64,000 bases of DNA from VXRD01 sp965232265 (GCA_965232265.1 CBDDPH010000002.1:2108001-2172000); one strand, 5' to 3'; counted from the first letter of the stretch, positions 35,950 to 44,635 are shown. Numbers and translations: made by a program. The notes: generated by a model from the sequence alone, not told the origin.

Positions 35950-38900
35950 AACCACCTGCAACTGCTGACTACACATGTGATAGTACAACCCCTGCTGCAC
36001 CATCAACGCATCGTGTGTGCCCATCTCCACAATATGCCCCTTGTCCAGCACCACAATTGCATCCGCATCGCGCACCGTACTCAACCGATGCGCGATAATC
36101 AACGCCGTGCGATCAGCCAAAAACAGATCCAAATTCGCCTGAATCGCCTGTTCTGAATCCGTATCCAACGCATTGGTCGCCTCATCAAAAATCAAAATTT
36201 TGGGATCGCAATACAGCGCCCGTGCAATGGCAATCCGCTGTCGCTGTCCGCCAGACAGCCCCACGCCCTGCTCGCCCACCTTTGTCTCATAGCCCAAAGG
36301 CATATCACTTACGAAATCGTGTACACAGGCCAACTTCGCAACTTCCAGCATGCGATCCATGTCCGCATCTGACTGACCAATGGCGATATTTTCTGCAATG
36401 GTACCACTAAACAAAAACGGCTCCTGCATCACCATACCCACCTGTCGCCGCAACCAATGGGGATCCAGATCCCGCACATCCATTCCATCAAGCGTCACCC
36501 GCCCTTCTGACGGATCAAACAAACGGGGCACCAACTTCACCAACGTGGTCTTACCCGCGCCGCTACGGCCCACAATCGCAACTTTTTGCCCCGGCTCAAG
36601 CGTCAAATCGATATTGTTTAACACATAAGGTTCATCAGAACCGACACCGTATCTAAAAAATACATCATCAAAAACCACGCGACCTTCCATATCCTTTAAA
36701 ATCAAACCCTGACCCTGTTGCCGCGCATCCTCCATCTGCGTGTCATACACATCATTCAGCCGATCCAGAGCAATACGCGCTTCTTGCACCTGCGGCCATA
36801 TCCCAATCAAGCCCATAATCGGGCCCATCACATTGCCAATCAGCGCGTTAAACGCCATCAACTGCCCCACCGACAAGTTACCCGCAATCACCAATGAGGC
36901 ACCATACCACAAAATCACCGTACTGCTGAGCAAATTGATCACGCTTCCGATCCCCCCAAACAACATCTGCACTTTTAACCGTTGAAAACCAATCTGAATT
37001 TCCTTCGTGAACTTGCCCTCCCAATGCCACCGCGTCGCACGCTCCACAGCCTCGGCTTTGACCACATCAATGCCGTGCAGGGAATCGATTAAAACTGAGG
37101 ATTGTTCTGCGCGCGCCAGAAAAGCGCGCTGGCTGAAAGACTTCAAAATAGGCGTGTAAATCAGCGTGAGACCCACAGACAGCGGCACAAAAATCAGCAT
37201 GACCAACGTCAGTTCCGCATTGTAATAAAACATCAGACCCAGATAGACAAAGAGCATGATAAAATCCAAAATTGCAGAAACCGTCGTATCCGTCAACAAA
37301 CGCTGAATCGTCGCATTCTCCCGAAACCGCGTGGTCAAATCGCCCGTGCGCCGCAGAGCAAAAAACCGCATGGACAGCGCCAGCAAATGCCGATAAAAAC
37401 GCGACAACATCGCAATGCTCAACCGCGCACTCACATACCCGATGAGATAGACGCGCAACGTGGATGTACCCATCTGGAACAACGCGATAACGACCATCCC
37501 TGCCAGCATCAAGTTCAACAAATCCTCATCGTGATGCACTAAGACCTGATCGACAATCGTCTGCATAAAAATGGGCGATGCCAGACCGAACAAACTGAGC
37601 ACCAGAGACGCCAGCAACACCTCAACCAATATGCCTGTATAGGGCCTGATCAGAGGGAAAAACCGCTTAAAAGAAGAGCGAGACGGTTCATTCTCTGCCA
37701 CCTGATCCGTGTATTCCAACAACAGTGCCATGTTTGTCCAGCCCTTCTCAAACTCTGCCCGCGACAACTTGCGAATACCCACGCCGGGGTCTGCGATCTT
37801 CACCTCGTTTTTATTGATCTGATACAAGACCACAAAGTGATTGCCTTCCCAGTGCAAAATGGCTGGCAATTCTGTTCGCATGAGAGCCTCATAGCCCGTA
37901 CGCACGCCGCGCGTGACAAAGCCCAGTGTCTCCGCAGCCTCGGCCAATGCCGCCATCGACGTGCCATACCGCGACACATTGGACATATCGCGCAACCTGT
38001 TCAACCCAATCGGCATCTTGTAATACTTGCAAATCATGCCCAAACACGCCGCGCCGCAATCCGATTGATCGTGTTGCTTCAAAAATGGAAAGCGGAACCA
38101 GGTGGGCACTTGTGGTTTTGCACCGTCTATTCTGATCTGTCCGTGAGATACACGCAGACGGGTATTAACCACATCGGATGTATTGGACACCGTGTCTTTT
38201 GGCACAACAGATCGCGCAATGGATGGGTCATCTCGATCCCCCGACGGGTAAAGGGCTGGCCGGCCATCTCGCGTTTGCGGAACCGAGGCCCCATTCACCC
38301 TCCGTTCTCCACGCGATATGCGGCCTCTCTCCAGTGCTTCCTCAAATCCCGGTATCATAGATTTTAGCTTATTAAAATCGCTTTTATCTATATAAAAGAG
38401 CACGCTATCACGCCGACTCCTAATCACCCTTTTATCACCTGATAAATCCTCATCGCCAAAATAATCACCCGCACGCAAAATCACCGTATCCCCATCTTCC
38501 AACACAGCCTCCAACTGACCGCTGCCAATCAAATAAAATCGCTGCCCCAACTGACCGCGATCAACAACGGTCACACCCTCCGCAACCGCCTCGCGCTTCA
38601 ACCGCGCGAACAACACCCGCATCGCCTCGCTCGAAACATCCCCTTTCAAAAATCGCGTAAAATCCCGATACGCAATACAGGCGACCTGCGCCTCGAGGTA
38701 AGCTCGTACATCAGAATTTTTTCTCACCACCTTAAAAAATTCATCCTTCGGCACCTGCAACACATCCGAATCCTTGACCGCCCGCACCGTTGCCCGATGC
38801 CCTTGCCTATTCAACAATGCCCCTTCGCCAAAATGATCACCCGCATACAAATAGCCCACAGTTGTCGAAGTGCCATTCGCATCCTGCTTGATCACCCGCA

Positions 38901-39027
38901 ACCGTCCAGACTGCACGATATAAAACGCCTCACCCGCTTGCCCCTCTTGAAAAACCATCCCGCCAAAAGGCACGCGAACAGCTTGTGACACATCCGAGTT
39001 TTTGGTGAAAAAGTGCGAAAGATTCAT
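35947..39027 (-). CDS. C39-peptidase ABC exporter with two cyclic-nucleotide-binding domains
   Basis: 1026 aa, a fusion not usual for simple bacteriocin exporters. Order: cNMP-binding domain 1 (about 15-115, FGEGALLN), a second, more degenerate one (about 132-235, FGDEDLSGD), a Ser/Asp-rich linker, a C39 peptidase (about 312-440: Cys324 in QSDCGAAC, His397 in GNHFVV, Asp413 in IADPG), a six-helix ABC membrane domain (about 455-760), and an NBD (Walker A GRSGAGKTT, signature LSGGQRQ, Walker B ILIFDEAT). It should cleave leader peptides at a Gly motif and export the core through HlyD. Weak ribosome binding site; stop within a repeat. Confidence 0.9.
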   Translation of the reverse strand: MNLSHFFTKNSDVSQAVRVPFGGMVFQEGQAGEAFYIVQSGRLRVIKQDANGTSTTVGYLYAGDHFGEGALLNRQGHRATVRAVKDSDVLQVPKDEFFKVVRKNSDVRAYLEAQVACIAYRDFTRFLKGDVSSEAMRVLFARLKREAVAEGVTVVDRGQLGQRFYLIGSGQLEAVLEDGDTVILRAGDYFGDEDLSGDKRVIRSRRDSVLFYIDKSDFNKLKSMIPGFEEALERGRISRGERRVNGASVPQTRDGRPALYPSGDRDDPSIARSVVPKDTVSNTSDVVNTRLRVSHGQIRIDGAKPQVPTWFRFPFLKQHDQSDCGAACLGMICKYYKMPIGLNRLRDMSNVSRYGTSMAALAEAAETLGFVTRGVRTGYEALMRTELPAILHWEGNHFVVLYQINKNEVKIADPGVGIRKLSRAEFEKGWTNMALLLEYTDQVAENEPSRSSFKRFFPLIRPYTGILVEVLLASLVLSLFGLASPIFMQTIVDQVLVHHDEDLLNLMLAGMVVIALFQMGTSTLRVYLIGYVSARLSIAMLSRFYRHLLALSMRFFALRRTGDLTTRFRENATIQRLLTDTTVSAILDFIMLFVYLGLMFYYNAELTLVMLIFVPLSVGLTLIYTPILKSFSQRAFLARAEQSSVLIDSLHGIDVVKAEAVERATRWHWEGKFTKEIQIGFQRLKVQMLFGGIGSVINLLSSTVILWYGASLVIAGNLSVGQLMAFNALIGNVMGPIMGLIGIWPQVQEARIALDRLNDVYDTQMEDARQQGQGLILKDMEGRVVFDDVFFRYGVGSDEPYVLNNIDLTLEPGQKVAIVGRSGAGKTTLVKLVPRLFDPSEGRVTLDGMDVRDLDPHWLRRQVGMVMQEPFLFSGTIAENIAIGQSDADMDRMLEVAKLACVHDFVSDMPLGYETKVGEQGVGLSGGQRQRIAIARALYCDPKILIFDEATNALDTDSEQAIQANLDLFLADRTALIIAHRLSTVRDADAIVVLDKGHIVEMGTHDALMVQQGLYYHMCSQQLQVV

Positions 39028-39068
39028 TTTTTAACTTACCCCATTGTGTGGATGGGCACACAGCCACC

Positions 39069-39923
39069 TCAATTATCGCATACTGGAGCTACTTCGGGTT
39101 CAACTTCCGCCCCAAGGTGATCTGTTTCTTCGCGCTTCGCCACCTGATAAAACCACCTCAACCCAGTCACGGCTAATAATATCGCACACACATCCACCCA
39201 CCAAGGCAGAAAGATCAAAGCCTCTGGATTTTCCGCAAAGCCCGGTATTTCTGACCGCGCCAATGTAACCGCCAAAAAATTGTTCAATGCATGTCCTAAA
39301 AGACAAGGCAACAAAGACCCCGTTTGAATAACCCACCAGGCGAATACAAGCCCCAATATTAAAGCCACGGGAAATTGCCATGGGTTCATGTGATATACAG
39401 CAAATAAAACTGCCGACCAAATAGCTGCCTGATACTTTGACCGACACGCCAACAAACCACCCACAATAATGCCTCTAAAAAGTGCCTCTTCTACGATAGG
39501 TGCTTGAATCACCGCCGCATAAAAAGCCAAAAAATAGGAGAACTCTTTGCCGGCCATTTCCCGAAACGCATTCTGTAACACCTCGGGCATTGGAATCACA
39601 TACAGCACCCCTTTGCCCAATTCCAGAGAGATTATAAACAATCCGGGGATAGCTACCACAAGGGGCAGTAGCAATTGCCACGACATGGCTCTTATGGGCA
39701 TGATCTCAGACCACGAAGCCCATGTTCGATTGGTTCGACGCAAAACATAGTACACAACCAAAACAAAACTCGTCAGGGTCAATAGCCAGATCACATAAGG
39801 ACTTTCATGTAACTGCTGGTCGATAATTATTCCCAGAATCGCAACCGGTAACATCAAACCCGCGCTAATCAGGACCAGCAATACCAGCAGCCAAATAGAC
39901 TGCTTCAGATTTGGATATGCCAC
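39069..39923 (-). CDS. CPBP-family intramembrane protease (possible immunity protein)
   Basis: 284 aa, GTG start with AAGGAG. Several hydrophobic helices and the CPBP/Abi motifs EEALFR (EExxxR), FAVYHMNP (FxxxH) and HALNNF (HxxxN/D). Family knowledge: CPBP proteins are often next to bacteriocin genes and confer self-immunity; they are also CAAX-type proteases. Its location between the precursors and the exporter supports an immunity or processing role (inference). Confidence 0.8.
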   Translation of the reverse strand: MAYPNLKQSIWLLVLLVLISAGLMLPVAILGIIIDQQLHESPYVIWLLTLTSFVLVVYYVLRRTNRTWASWSEIMPIRAMSWQLLLPLVVAIPGLFIISLELGKGVLYVIPMPEVLQNAFREMAGKEFSYFLAFYAAVIQAPIVEEALFRGIIVGGLLACRSKYQAAIWSAVLFAVYHMNPWQFPVALILGLVFAWWVIQTGSLLPCLLGHALNNFLAVTLARSEIPGFAENPEALIFLPWWVDVCAILLAVTGLRWFYQVAKREETDHLGAEVEPEVAPVCDN

Positions 39924-40051
39924 TATTTTCTCCTTGATGATAAATTTAAATCGCCTCTAACTCTCGACAATATGCCCGTTCACCACAATCCCGTAGGCAT
40001 TGCGTACCAGTAAAAGTAAACTCGCTTGCTGATGAATCTGCCTGCCTATAT

Positions 40052-40306
40052 CTATTCCTCTTGTTTGCTGCCATTAGATCTAAAGAGCTTTGCCATCACC
40101 CTGTCCGCCCAATTCCAATACATTTTAAATTTTAATGATAAGCCCGCAATCAGTCCAGCTATGATACCACCTAAACTAACACTGTCTAATCCAGAATAAA
40201 AATATGTAATGATTATCGTTAATGGAGTTACAACAAAAATCCCCAAAAAAACAACTCCAAAAATAAAACCTTTCAGCGTAAAGATAAAAGTAAATTTGCG
40301 CTGCAT
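40052..40306 (-). CDS. Small two-helix membrane protein, unknown
   Basis: 84 aa. Two predicted transmembrane helices (FIFGVVFLGIFVVTPLTIII and SVSLGGIIAGLIAGLSL), Lys/Arg at both ends. GGAGG lies 5 nt before the ATG at 40306; an ATG four codons upstream lies inside the ribosome binding site. Not recognised. Position inside the peptide locus makes an immunity or translocation accessory role possible. Confidence 0.65.
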   Translation of the reverse strand: MQRKFTFIFTLKGFIFGVVFLGIFVVTPLTIIITYFYSGLDSVSLGGIIAGLIAGLSLKFKMYWNWADRVMAKLFRSNGSKQEE

Positions 40307-40683
40307 ATAGACCTCCATTGAGATGGTATGTGTTTGCCTTCAATGCGAATTAAAATCTGTTCAGCCAGAGGTAGAAAGGTCAAAGATAGGCGATTTAACC
40401 GGTTACACATAGCCTGCTTATGACAGCAAGCCAGAAACCACTCAGGTAGATGTTTGTAAATGTAGGTATATAAATCGCTGATTTATTCGTGTATTTTTGC
40501 ATGATGCCGAACAGATAGATGATCAGTACTTCTTCATTGATTTTGCCTAGCCCTCTCCAAGAAAGCGGAAAGAGCTAGGCGGCCTAAAAGAATCCTGAAC
40601 GGTTATTCAGATTCCAAATACAGCAGACATGAGTTCATCCCATCATATCTAAGAACTGGGACCTATGTAGATTAAATAAATAT
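40307..40683 (-). other. Intergenic leader with a transcript hairpin
   Basis: About 375 bp, A+T rich. Its one clear element is the hairpin at 40545-40580 (separate entry). No further ORF with a ribosome binding site was seen. Confidence 0.4.
40545..40580 (-). terminator. RNA stem-loop downstream of precursor gene, minus strand
   Basis: Minus-strand stem GCCTAGCTCTTTCC / GGAGAGGGCTAGGC with an 8-nt loop: 14 pairs, two being U-G. On the plus strand these would be C-A mismatches, so it is selected as minus-strand RNA. No T-tract follows, so it may stabilise mRNA or partly stop transcription. Confidence 0.6.
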
Positions 40684-41034
40684 CTACAATCCATGGACTT
40701 CAGATGTGATTTCGTCCCAAGCATAGTCTACAGCACCAACTATAGCACCAACTCCCCCACCAATTAGAAGGCCCTGTGCAGCACCAGGTAAAGCACCTAC
40801 ACCACCAGCTGTAGCACCAACTACAGCACCAGTTACAGCACCATTTACAGCACCAGTTACAGCACCTTTCAATGCCGATGACACAAAATCACCCCAATCC
40901 CATAAGCCATCAATGCCTGCCATCTCTTCTGCATTTAGCATTGTTTGATGGATGGGCAGTGCTGTGCAAGTGGCGAAAGCGACATCTGAACCTGAATGCG
41001 TGGTTACGCGATTTTTCAAAGTGATAGCGGACAT
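40684..41034 (-). CDS. Gly/Ala/Val-rich putative RiPP or bacteriocin precursor A
   Basis: 116 aa from an ATG with GGAGG 5 nt upstream (GGAGGATATC, same as its paralogue). Residues 1-43 form a leader (MSAITLKNRVTTHSGSDVAF onward) ending LNAEEMAGIDG, which resembles the LSxEEL...GG leaders cut by C39 peptidases. The core is hydrophobic with repeated GAV/GAVTGA triplets and GxxxG patterns, ending YAWDEITSEVHGL. Not matched to a named family. The nearest related gene is 150 bp upstream. Confidence 0.75.
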   Translation of the reverse strand: MSAITLKNRVTTHSGSDVAFATCTALPIHQTMLNAEEMAGIDGLWDWGDFVSSALKGAVTGAVNGAVTGAVVGATAGGVGALPGAAQGLLIGGGVGAIVGAVDYAWDEITSEVHGL

Positions 41035-41091
41035 GATATCCTCCAAAAAAATAAATGAATTGCAACGTTCATCAAGGACATTCTTTACACG

Positions 41092-41151
41092 CCCGAATAA
41101 CCTCCCTCAACAAAATATCCGATAAAAGTATTCGGAAGTAGGCTATTCGGG
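41092..41151 (-). promoter_or_regulatory. Inverted repeat between the two precursor genes
   Basis: Minus-strand RNA CCCGAATAGCCT / AGGTTATTCGGG: 12 pairs (one G-U) around a 36-nt loop that contains its own TCCGAATAC...CGGAT pairing. It could be an attenuator controlling the downstream precursor. The wobble direction again fits transcription on the minus strand. Confidence 0.5.
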
Positions 41152-41191
41152 ACATGTTTTCAGGACATGCTTTATGACAGGGATTTTACTC

Positions 41192-41482
41192 CTAATCAGT
41201 CAATTCACCGTAGATATAAGATCCAGCACCTGCGATAGCACCTGCACCTGCACCTACTACAGCACCTCCACCTGCACCTACTATAGCACCACCTACAGCA
41301 CCTACTACAGCACCTGTAAGAACCTCAGAAACAAAATCGTCCCAATCCCATAAACCGTCAATACCCGCCATTTCTTCTGCATTGAGCGTTGTTTGATGGA
41401 TGGGAAGTGCCGTGCAAGAGGCGAAAGCAACATCTGAATCTGAATGCGTGGTTACGCGATTTTTCAACGTGATAACGGACAT
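41192..41482 (-). CDS. Gly/Ala/Val-rich putative RiPP or bacteriocin precursor B
   Basis: 96 aa. The leader is nearly identical to precursor A through LNAEEMAGIDGLWDW (differences are conservative), then a shorter core of GAV/GAG repeats ending YIYGELTD. GGAGGATATC precedes the ATG, matching the paralogue exactly. The longer reading frame upstream has no ribosome binding site. Two precursors with different cores and one leader point to recent duplication and a two-peptide product, common for class IIb-like bacteriocins (inference). Confidence 0.75.
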   Translation of the reverse strand: MSVITLKNRVTTHSDSDVAFASCTALPIHQTTLNAEEMAGIDGLWDWDDFVSEVLTGAVVGAVGGAIVGAGGGAVVGAGAGAIAGAGSYIYGELTD

Positions 41483-41617
41483 GATATCCTCCGAAAGTAA
41501 TGAATGGTCAGTTTCATCAAGCCAATACTTGGGTAACAAAAATGCAGAATTTACAACAAAATTTGCTGAGTAAACTGGTCAATGTGTTCGCTTTGCCAAA
41601 TACTCATCGAGTCTGAA

Positions 41618-41845
41618 CTACATTGGCCAGGGAAAAGGGTTAAGGATATCTTCCAAAGTATCTTCCAAAATATCGTCCAGTGTCGGGTCAAAATCCTCAC
41701 TGGTATCATCCTCTGGGACTGGGAAACATCCATCGGCACCAGAGATCCGAGCAATTTCAAGCCTATTCAAATCACTCGTTTTAATCGGCAGGTTGATCAC
41801 ACCTGCGACCAATTGCTCGGGAATTGATACGATTCGTCTCGTCAT
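41618..41845 (-). CDS. Small acidic peptide with a leader-like site, possible third precursor
   Basis: 75 aa. AAAGGAGGTGAGAG precedes the ATG, the strongest ribosome binding site in the locus. Residues 1-39 end in RISGADG, matching the spacing and shape of AGIDG in the other two, followed by CFPVPEDD and an Asp/Glu-rich tail (DDILEDTLEDIL) rather than a Gly core. It contains a single Cys. It may be a divergent precursor, a chaperone or a regulator. Nothing named is recognised. Confidence 0.6.
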   Translation of the reverse strand: MTRRIVSIPEQLVAGVINLPIKTSDLNRLEIARISGADGCFPVPEDDTSEDFDPTLDDILEDTLEDILNPFPWPM

Positions 41846-42003
41846 CTCTCACCTCCTTTCTTTACTGCTTCAGCGTAAGCCGTATCCCTCTATCCATCAG
41901 GGAGCCGTGAGCATATCGCTGAAGTATTGGATTTTGTGAAGCGTTCTATGGAATCCCAAGTTTCACTGCCATAGTGGATCCCATCACACTTCAATCTTCA
42001 CAC

Positions 42004-42113
42004 TTCTTAGCGGTCAGCCCCTCCCTTTCGCACCTCAACCCCGGCAGCGGGGGAGATCAACCCGTGAGTGTAGCGAAGGGAGGAGAGAGGGGAGAATCTA
42101 ACGACTGACCGCT
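42004..42113. repeat. Large inverted repeat overlapping the glycosyltransferase stop
   Basis: Outer arms AGCGGTCAG (42010-42018) / CTGACCGCT (42105-42113), inner arms CCCTCCCTTTCGC / GCGAAGGGAGG (about 42020-42083). The stop of the 42098 gene lies inside. It could end transcription or be a repeat insertion. Confidence 0.55.
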
Positions 42114-44635
42114 GATTCTATAAACACGCGCGTTTGCGCGGCACCATCCATATTGAGATGGTGTTCGGGCACAGAACTTTCCAGCATCTCGGCAATCGCT
42201 TTTGCCAGCTTTGCCACACCTATTTGATCGGGATGGATCACATGAGCAAGGTCCAAACCCATCAACTGCTGTGCGCGAAACTCCTGATCATTCATCGCAA
42301 TGCTCGGCACTAGAATCGATGGGACCTGTGTCTCAAGCACATTCATACACGTATTGTAGCCCGCACGGCTAATCGACAAATCCGCATTTCTCATCCACGC
42401 CAAAAAATTGGACGTAAAGCGTTCAAGGCGAAACGCACCATCGCCACACAACGCGCGCAAAGCCTCAAAATGCGTTTCATCGATAAACGCACCGGCAAAA
42501 ATCACCATCTCGCGTCCGTTGAGCGCATCGTCCCGTTCCAACTGCTTCCACGCTTCAATACAAGGTGCCGCAAGTGCAAGCCCCTCAGCCCCGCCGCCAG
42601 CACTGACCAACACATACCGATTCGGCGCACCATCAGGCCGAGACGCATCCTCGAGTTTCTCGGAAACGAATCCCGTATAAACCACAGGAACACCGATATC
42701 ATCAGCCCAGGGAAAGTGATCTTCCAACCGCGACAGTTGGGCATCGCCATGCACCAGTACCGCATCGAAATACTGATTCAACACGGGTGCGACCTCCTCG
42801 TAATACCGCCGATTGAACGCCAAATACTCGTGATGTATCCCGCCAAAAGGCACCGAATAAAACCGCATCGCGTCCCCATCGCGTCTCGGGGCAAGCGCGA
42901 CAGTCGGTTGCAACGCATCGCTCTTTGCCCGCGTGGGCACATCGCGCAGTGAACACAATACCTTTGCGCCGGGATTGACCTGATTGAGCCTGACAATCGT
43001 ATTGAGGATTTCGCGCTTGAGCGACCACCTGGAAAAGGGAAAAAACTCCACACAAAACACATCGGGACGAATCTGTTCCATCGCTTCGGAAAGCCTGGCC
43101 TGACGCTCGCGCATCACAACCTGTAAATCTCGACCGTCAACAGGCTCAATCCCCTGTGCGCCCGTGCGAAGAGGTGGCAGGGGAATACGCTTCACCCGCT
43201 CATCGAGATCGGCTTCGAGAACAGGACGCCCGCCATCGATAAAAAACACAGCGCATGTTTTGACCAGTTCATTGACAATCTGCCGATTGCGAAAATAGTG
43301 TCCAACGCCAATGAGGTGCTGGCTGTAAAACGCCACGCGCTTGTGTCGGGTTTTGGCTGCGGACACACTTTCTGCTTGGGCGCGGCCCACCTGGCCGAAA
43401 CAAACGGCTATTGCGGATTTATATATCTCGCCATAGCCATTCACAACCCGCGCCCAGGCGTGTTCTGACCGCACCCATTCGCGGCCCTGTTGTCCCAGTT
43501 GCATCCGCAGTGCGGGATTCTCGATGAGTTCGACACACGTCTGCGTGAGGCTCTCGACATCATCGGCCACAAAAACGCGCCCGGTTTTGCCGTCTGTAAC
43601 CACCTCGGTAAGAGCAGCCACATCGCTCACAACAACGGCTTTCTCCATCGCCATCGCCTCATAAGGCTTCATCGGCGTGACCAGTTCGGTAACGCGGCTG
43701 CGCGTGCGCGGAATAACAAAAACATCTAACATCGCGTAATACGCGGCGATCTGGGCGTGCGGTATCTCACCCGTAAAAATCACCACATCCGCCAAACCGC
43801 GTTCATGTGCTTCGCGCTGCAACGCCGGTAAATCTCGTCCACCACCCACAATCAACACTTTGAGATTGGCATACCGCCTGCGAAGCACCTCAGATGCCAG
43901 CAACAACAAACGCAACCCCTCCAGCGACCGCACCAGACCGATATACCCCAACACCACATCGCCCAATTCAATACCCAGGCGATTGGCAAGTTCGCCTGCC
44001 CGATTTTTCGGTACATATTGCTCAACCGCCACACCATTGGGCACTACGCCAATTTTCTCTTCGTCAACCCCCTCGCGTATGCACTCTGCTTTTAATACTT
44101 CGGACAGCGTCACCACAGCATCTGCTTGTCGCATCGCATCGACATGTTGCGCGTGTTGTTGGCGATACGCCTCTGAATCGGGAACCAGCATGCCCTGCGC
44201 CACGCCGCTATCGTACCACAACCCCCGCACCTCGTACACCACAGGCAGGCCATAGCGATGCCCTACATCAATCGCAACCTGCGCGTTTCTACCCGGCGAA
44301 GCTGCGTGTAACACATCGGGTTTTTCCGTTTCAATCGCCCGCGCAACGCGCTTGCGAAAGTGGTGCGCCTGCCCCACGCGACAGATTCGCGGGGTATCTG
44401 TTTTGCCCAGGCGGTTGCCCATACGCATCGCGTATGCTTCAGAAGTATTTCTCAAATAACGCACGTCATCGATATATTCGACACCATCGACAAGTTGTTC
44501 AGGCTTCCCCCACCGCGTGAGCACCACGGGATCAAAGCCAAGAGCTTTTTGCGTGTTGATGATATACTGGCTTCGCAAACTGTAGCCGCTTTGCCGATGT
44601 GGCTGTGAAATATCCAGAATGTGTAAAATCTTCAT
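42098..44635 (-). CDS. Fused glycosyltransferase: GT4-type plus GT28/MurG-like domain
   Basis: 845 aa. Residues about 1-410 are a GT-B family 4 transferase (nucleotide-sugar side motif PYEAMAMEKAVV). Residues about 430-845 resemble the MurG/GT28 type (VLVSAGGGAEGLALAAPCIEAW, GYNTCMNVL acceptor loop). The acceptor and sugar are unknown. A fragment related to the second half survives as a remnant at 62950-63610. ATG start. The gap to the 41845 peptide gene is 250 bp, so it need not belong to the export operon. Confidence 0.8.
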   Translation of the reverse strand: MKILHILDISQPHRQSGYSLRSQYIINTQKALGFDPVVLTRWGKPEQLVDGVEYIDDVRYLRNTSEAYAMRMGNRLGKTDTPRICRVGQAHHFRKRVARAIETEKPDVLHAASPGRNAQVAIDVGHRYGLPVVYEVRGLWYDSGVAQGMLVPDSEAYRQQHAQHVDAMRQADAVVTLSEVLKAECIREGVDEEKIGVVPNGVAVEQYVPKNRAGELANRLGIELGDVVLGYIGLVRSLEGLRLLLLASEVLRRRYANLKVLIVGGGRDLPALQREAHERGLADVVIFTGEIPHAQIAAYYAMLDVFVIPRTRSRVTELVTPMKPYEAMAMEKAVVVSDVAALTEVVTDGKTGRVFVADDVESLTQTCVELIENPALRMQLGQQGREWVRSEHAWARVVNGYGEIYKSAIAVCFGQVGRAQAESVSAAKTRHKRVAFYSQHLIGVGHYFRNRQIVNELVKTCAVFFIDGGRPVLEADLDERVKRIPLPPLRTGAQGIEPVDGRDLQVVMRERQARLSEAMEQIRPDVFCVEFFPFSRWSLKREILNTIVRLNQVNPGAKVLCSLRDVPTRAKSDALQPTVALAPRRDGDAMRFYSVPFGGIHHEYLAFNRRYYEEVAPVLNQYFDAVLVHGDAQLSRLEDHFPWADDIGVPVVYTGFVSEKLEDASRPDGAPNRYVLVSAGGGAEGLALAAPCIEAWKQLERDDALNGREMVIFAGAFIDETHFEALRALCGDGAFRLERFTSNFLAWMRNADLSISRAGYNTCMNVLETQVPSILVPSIAMNDQEFRAQQLMGLDLAHVIHPDQIGVAKLAKAIAEMLESSVPEHHLNMDGAAQTRVFIESAVSR

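Noticed and set aside
41582..41827. Plus-strand 81-aa reading frame opposite the 75-aa peptide
   Set aside because: Weak start and no ribosome binding site; the minus-strand peptide has a strong one.
42408..44608. Several plus-strand frames opposite the glycosyltransferase
   Set aside because: Shadows of a long, motif-bearing gene; no ribosome binding sites or family motifs.
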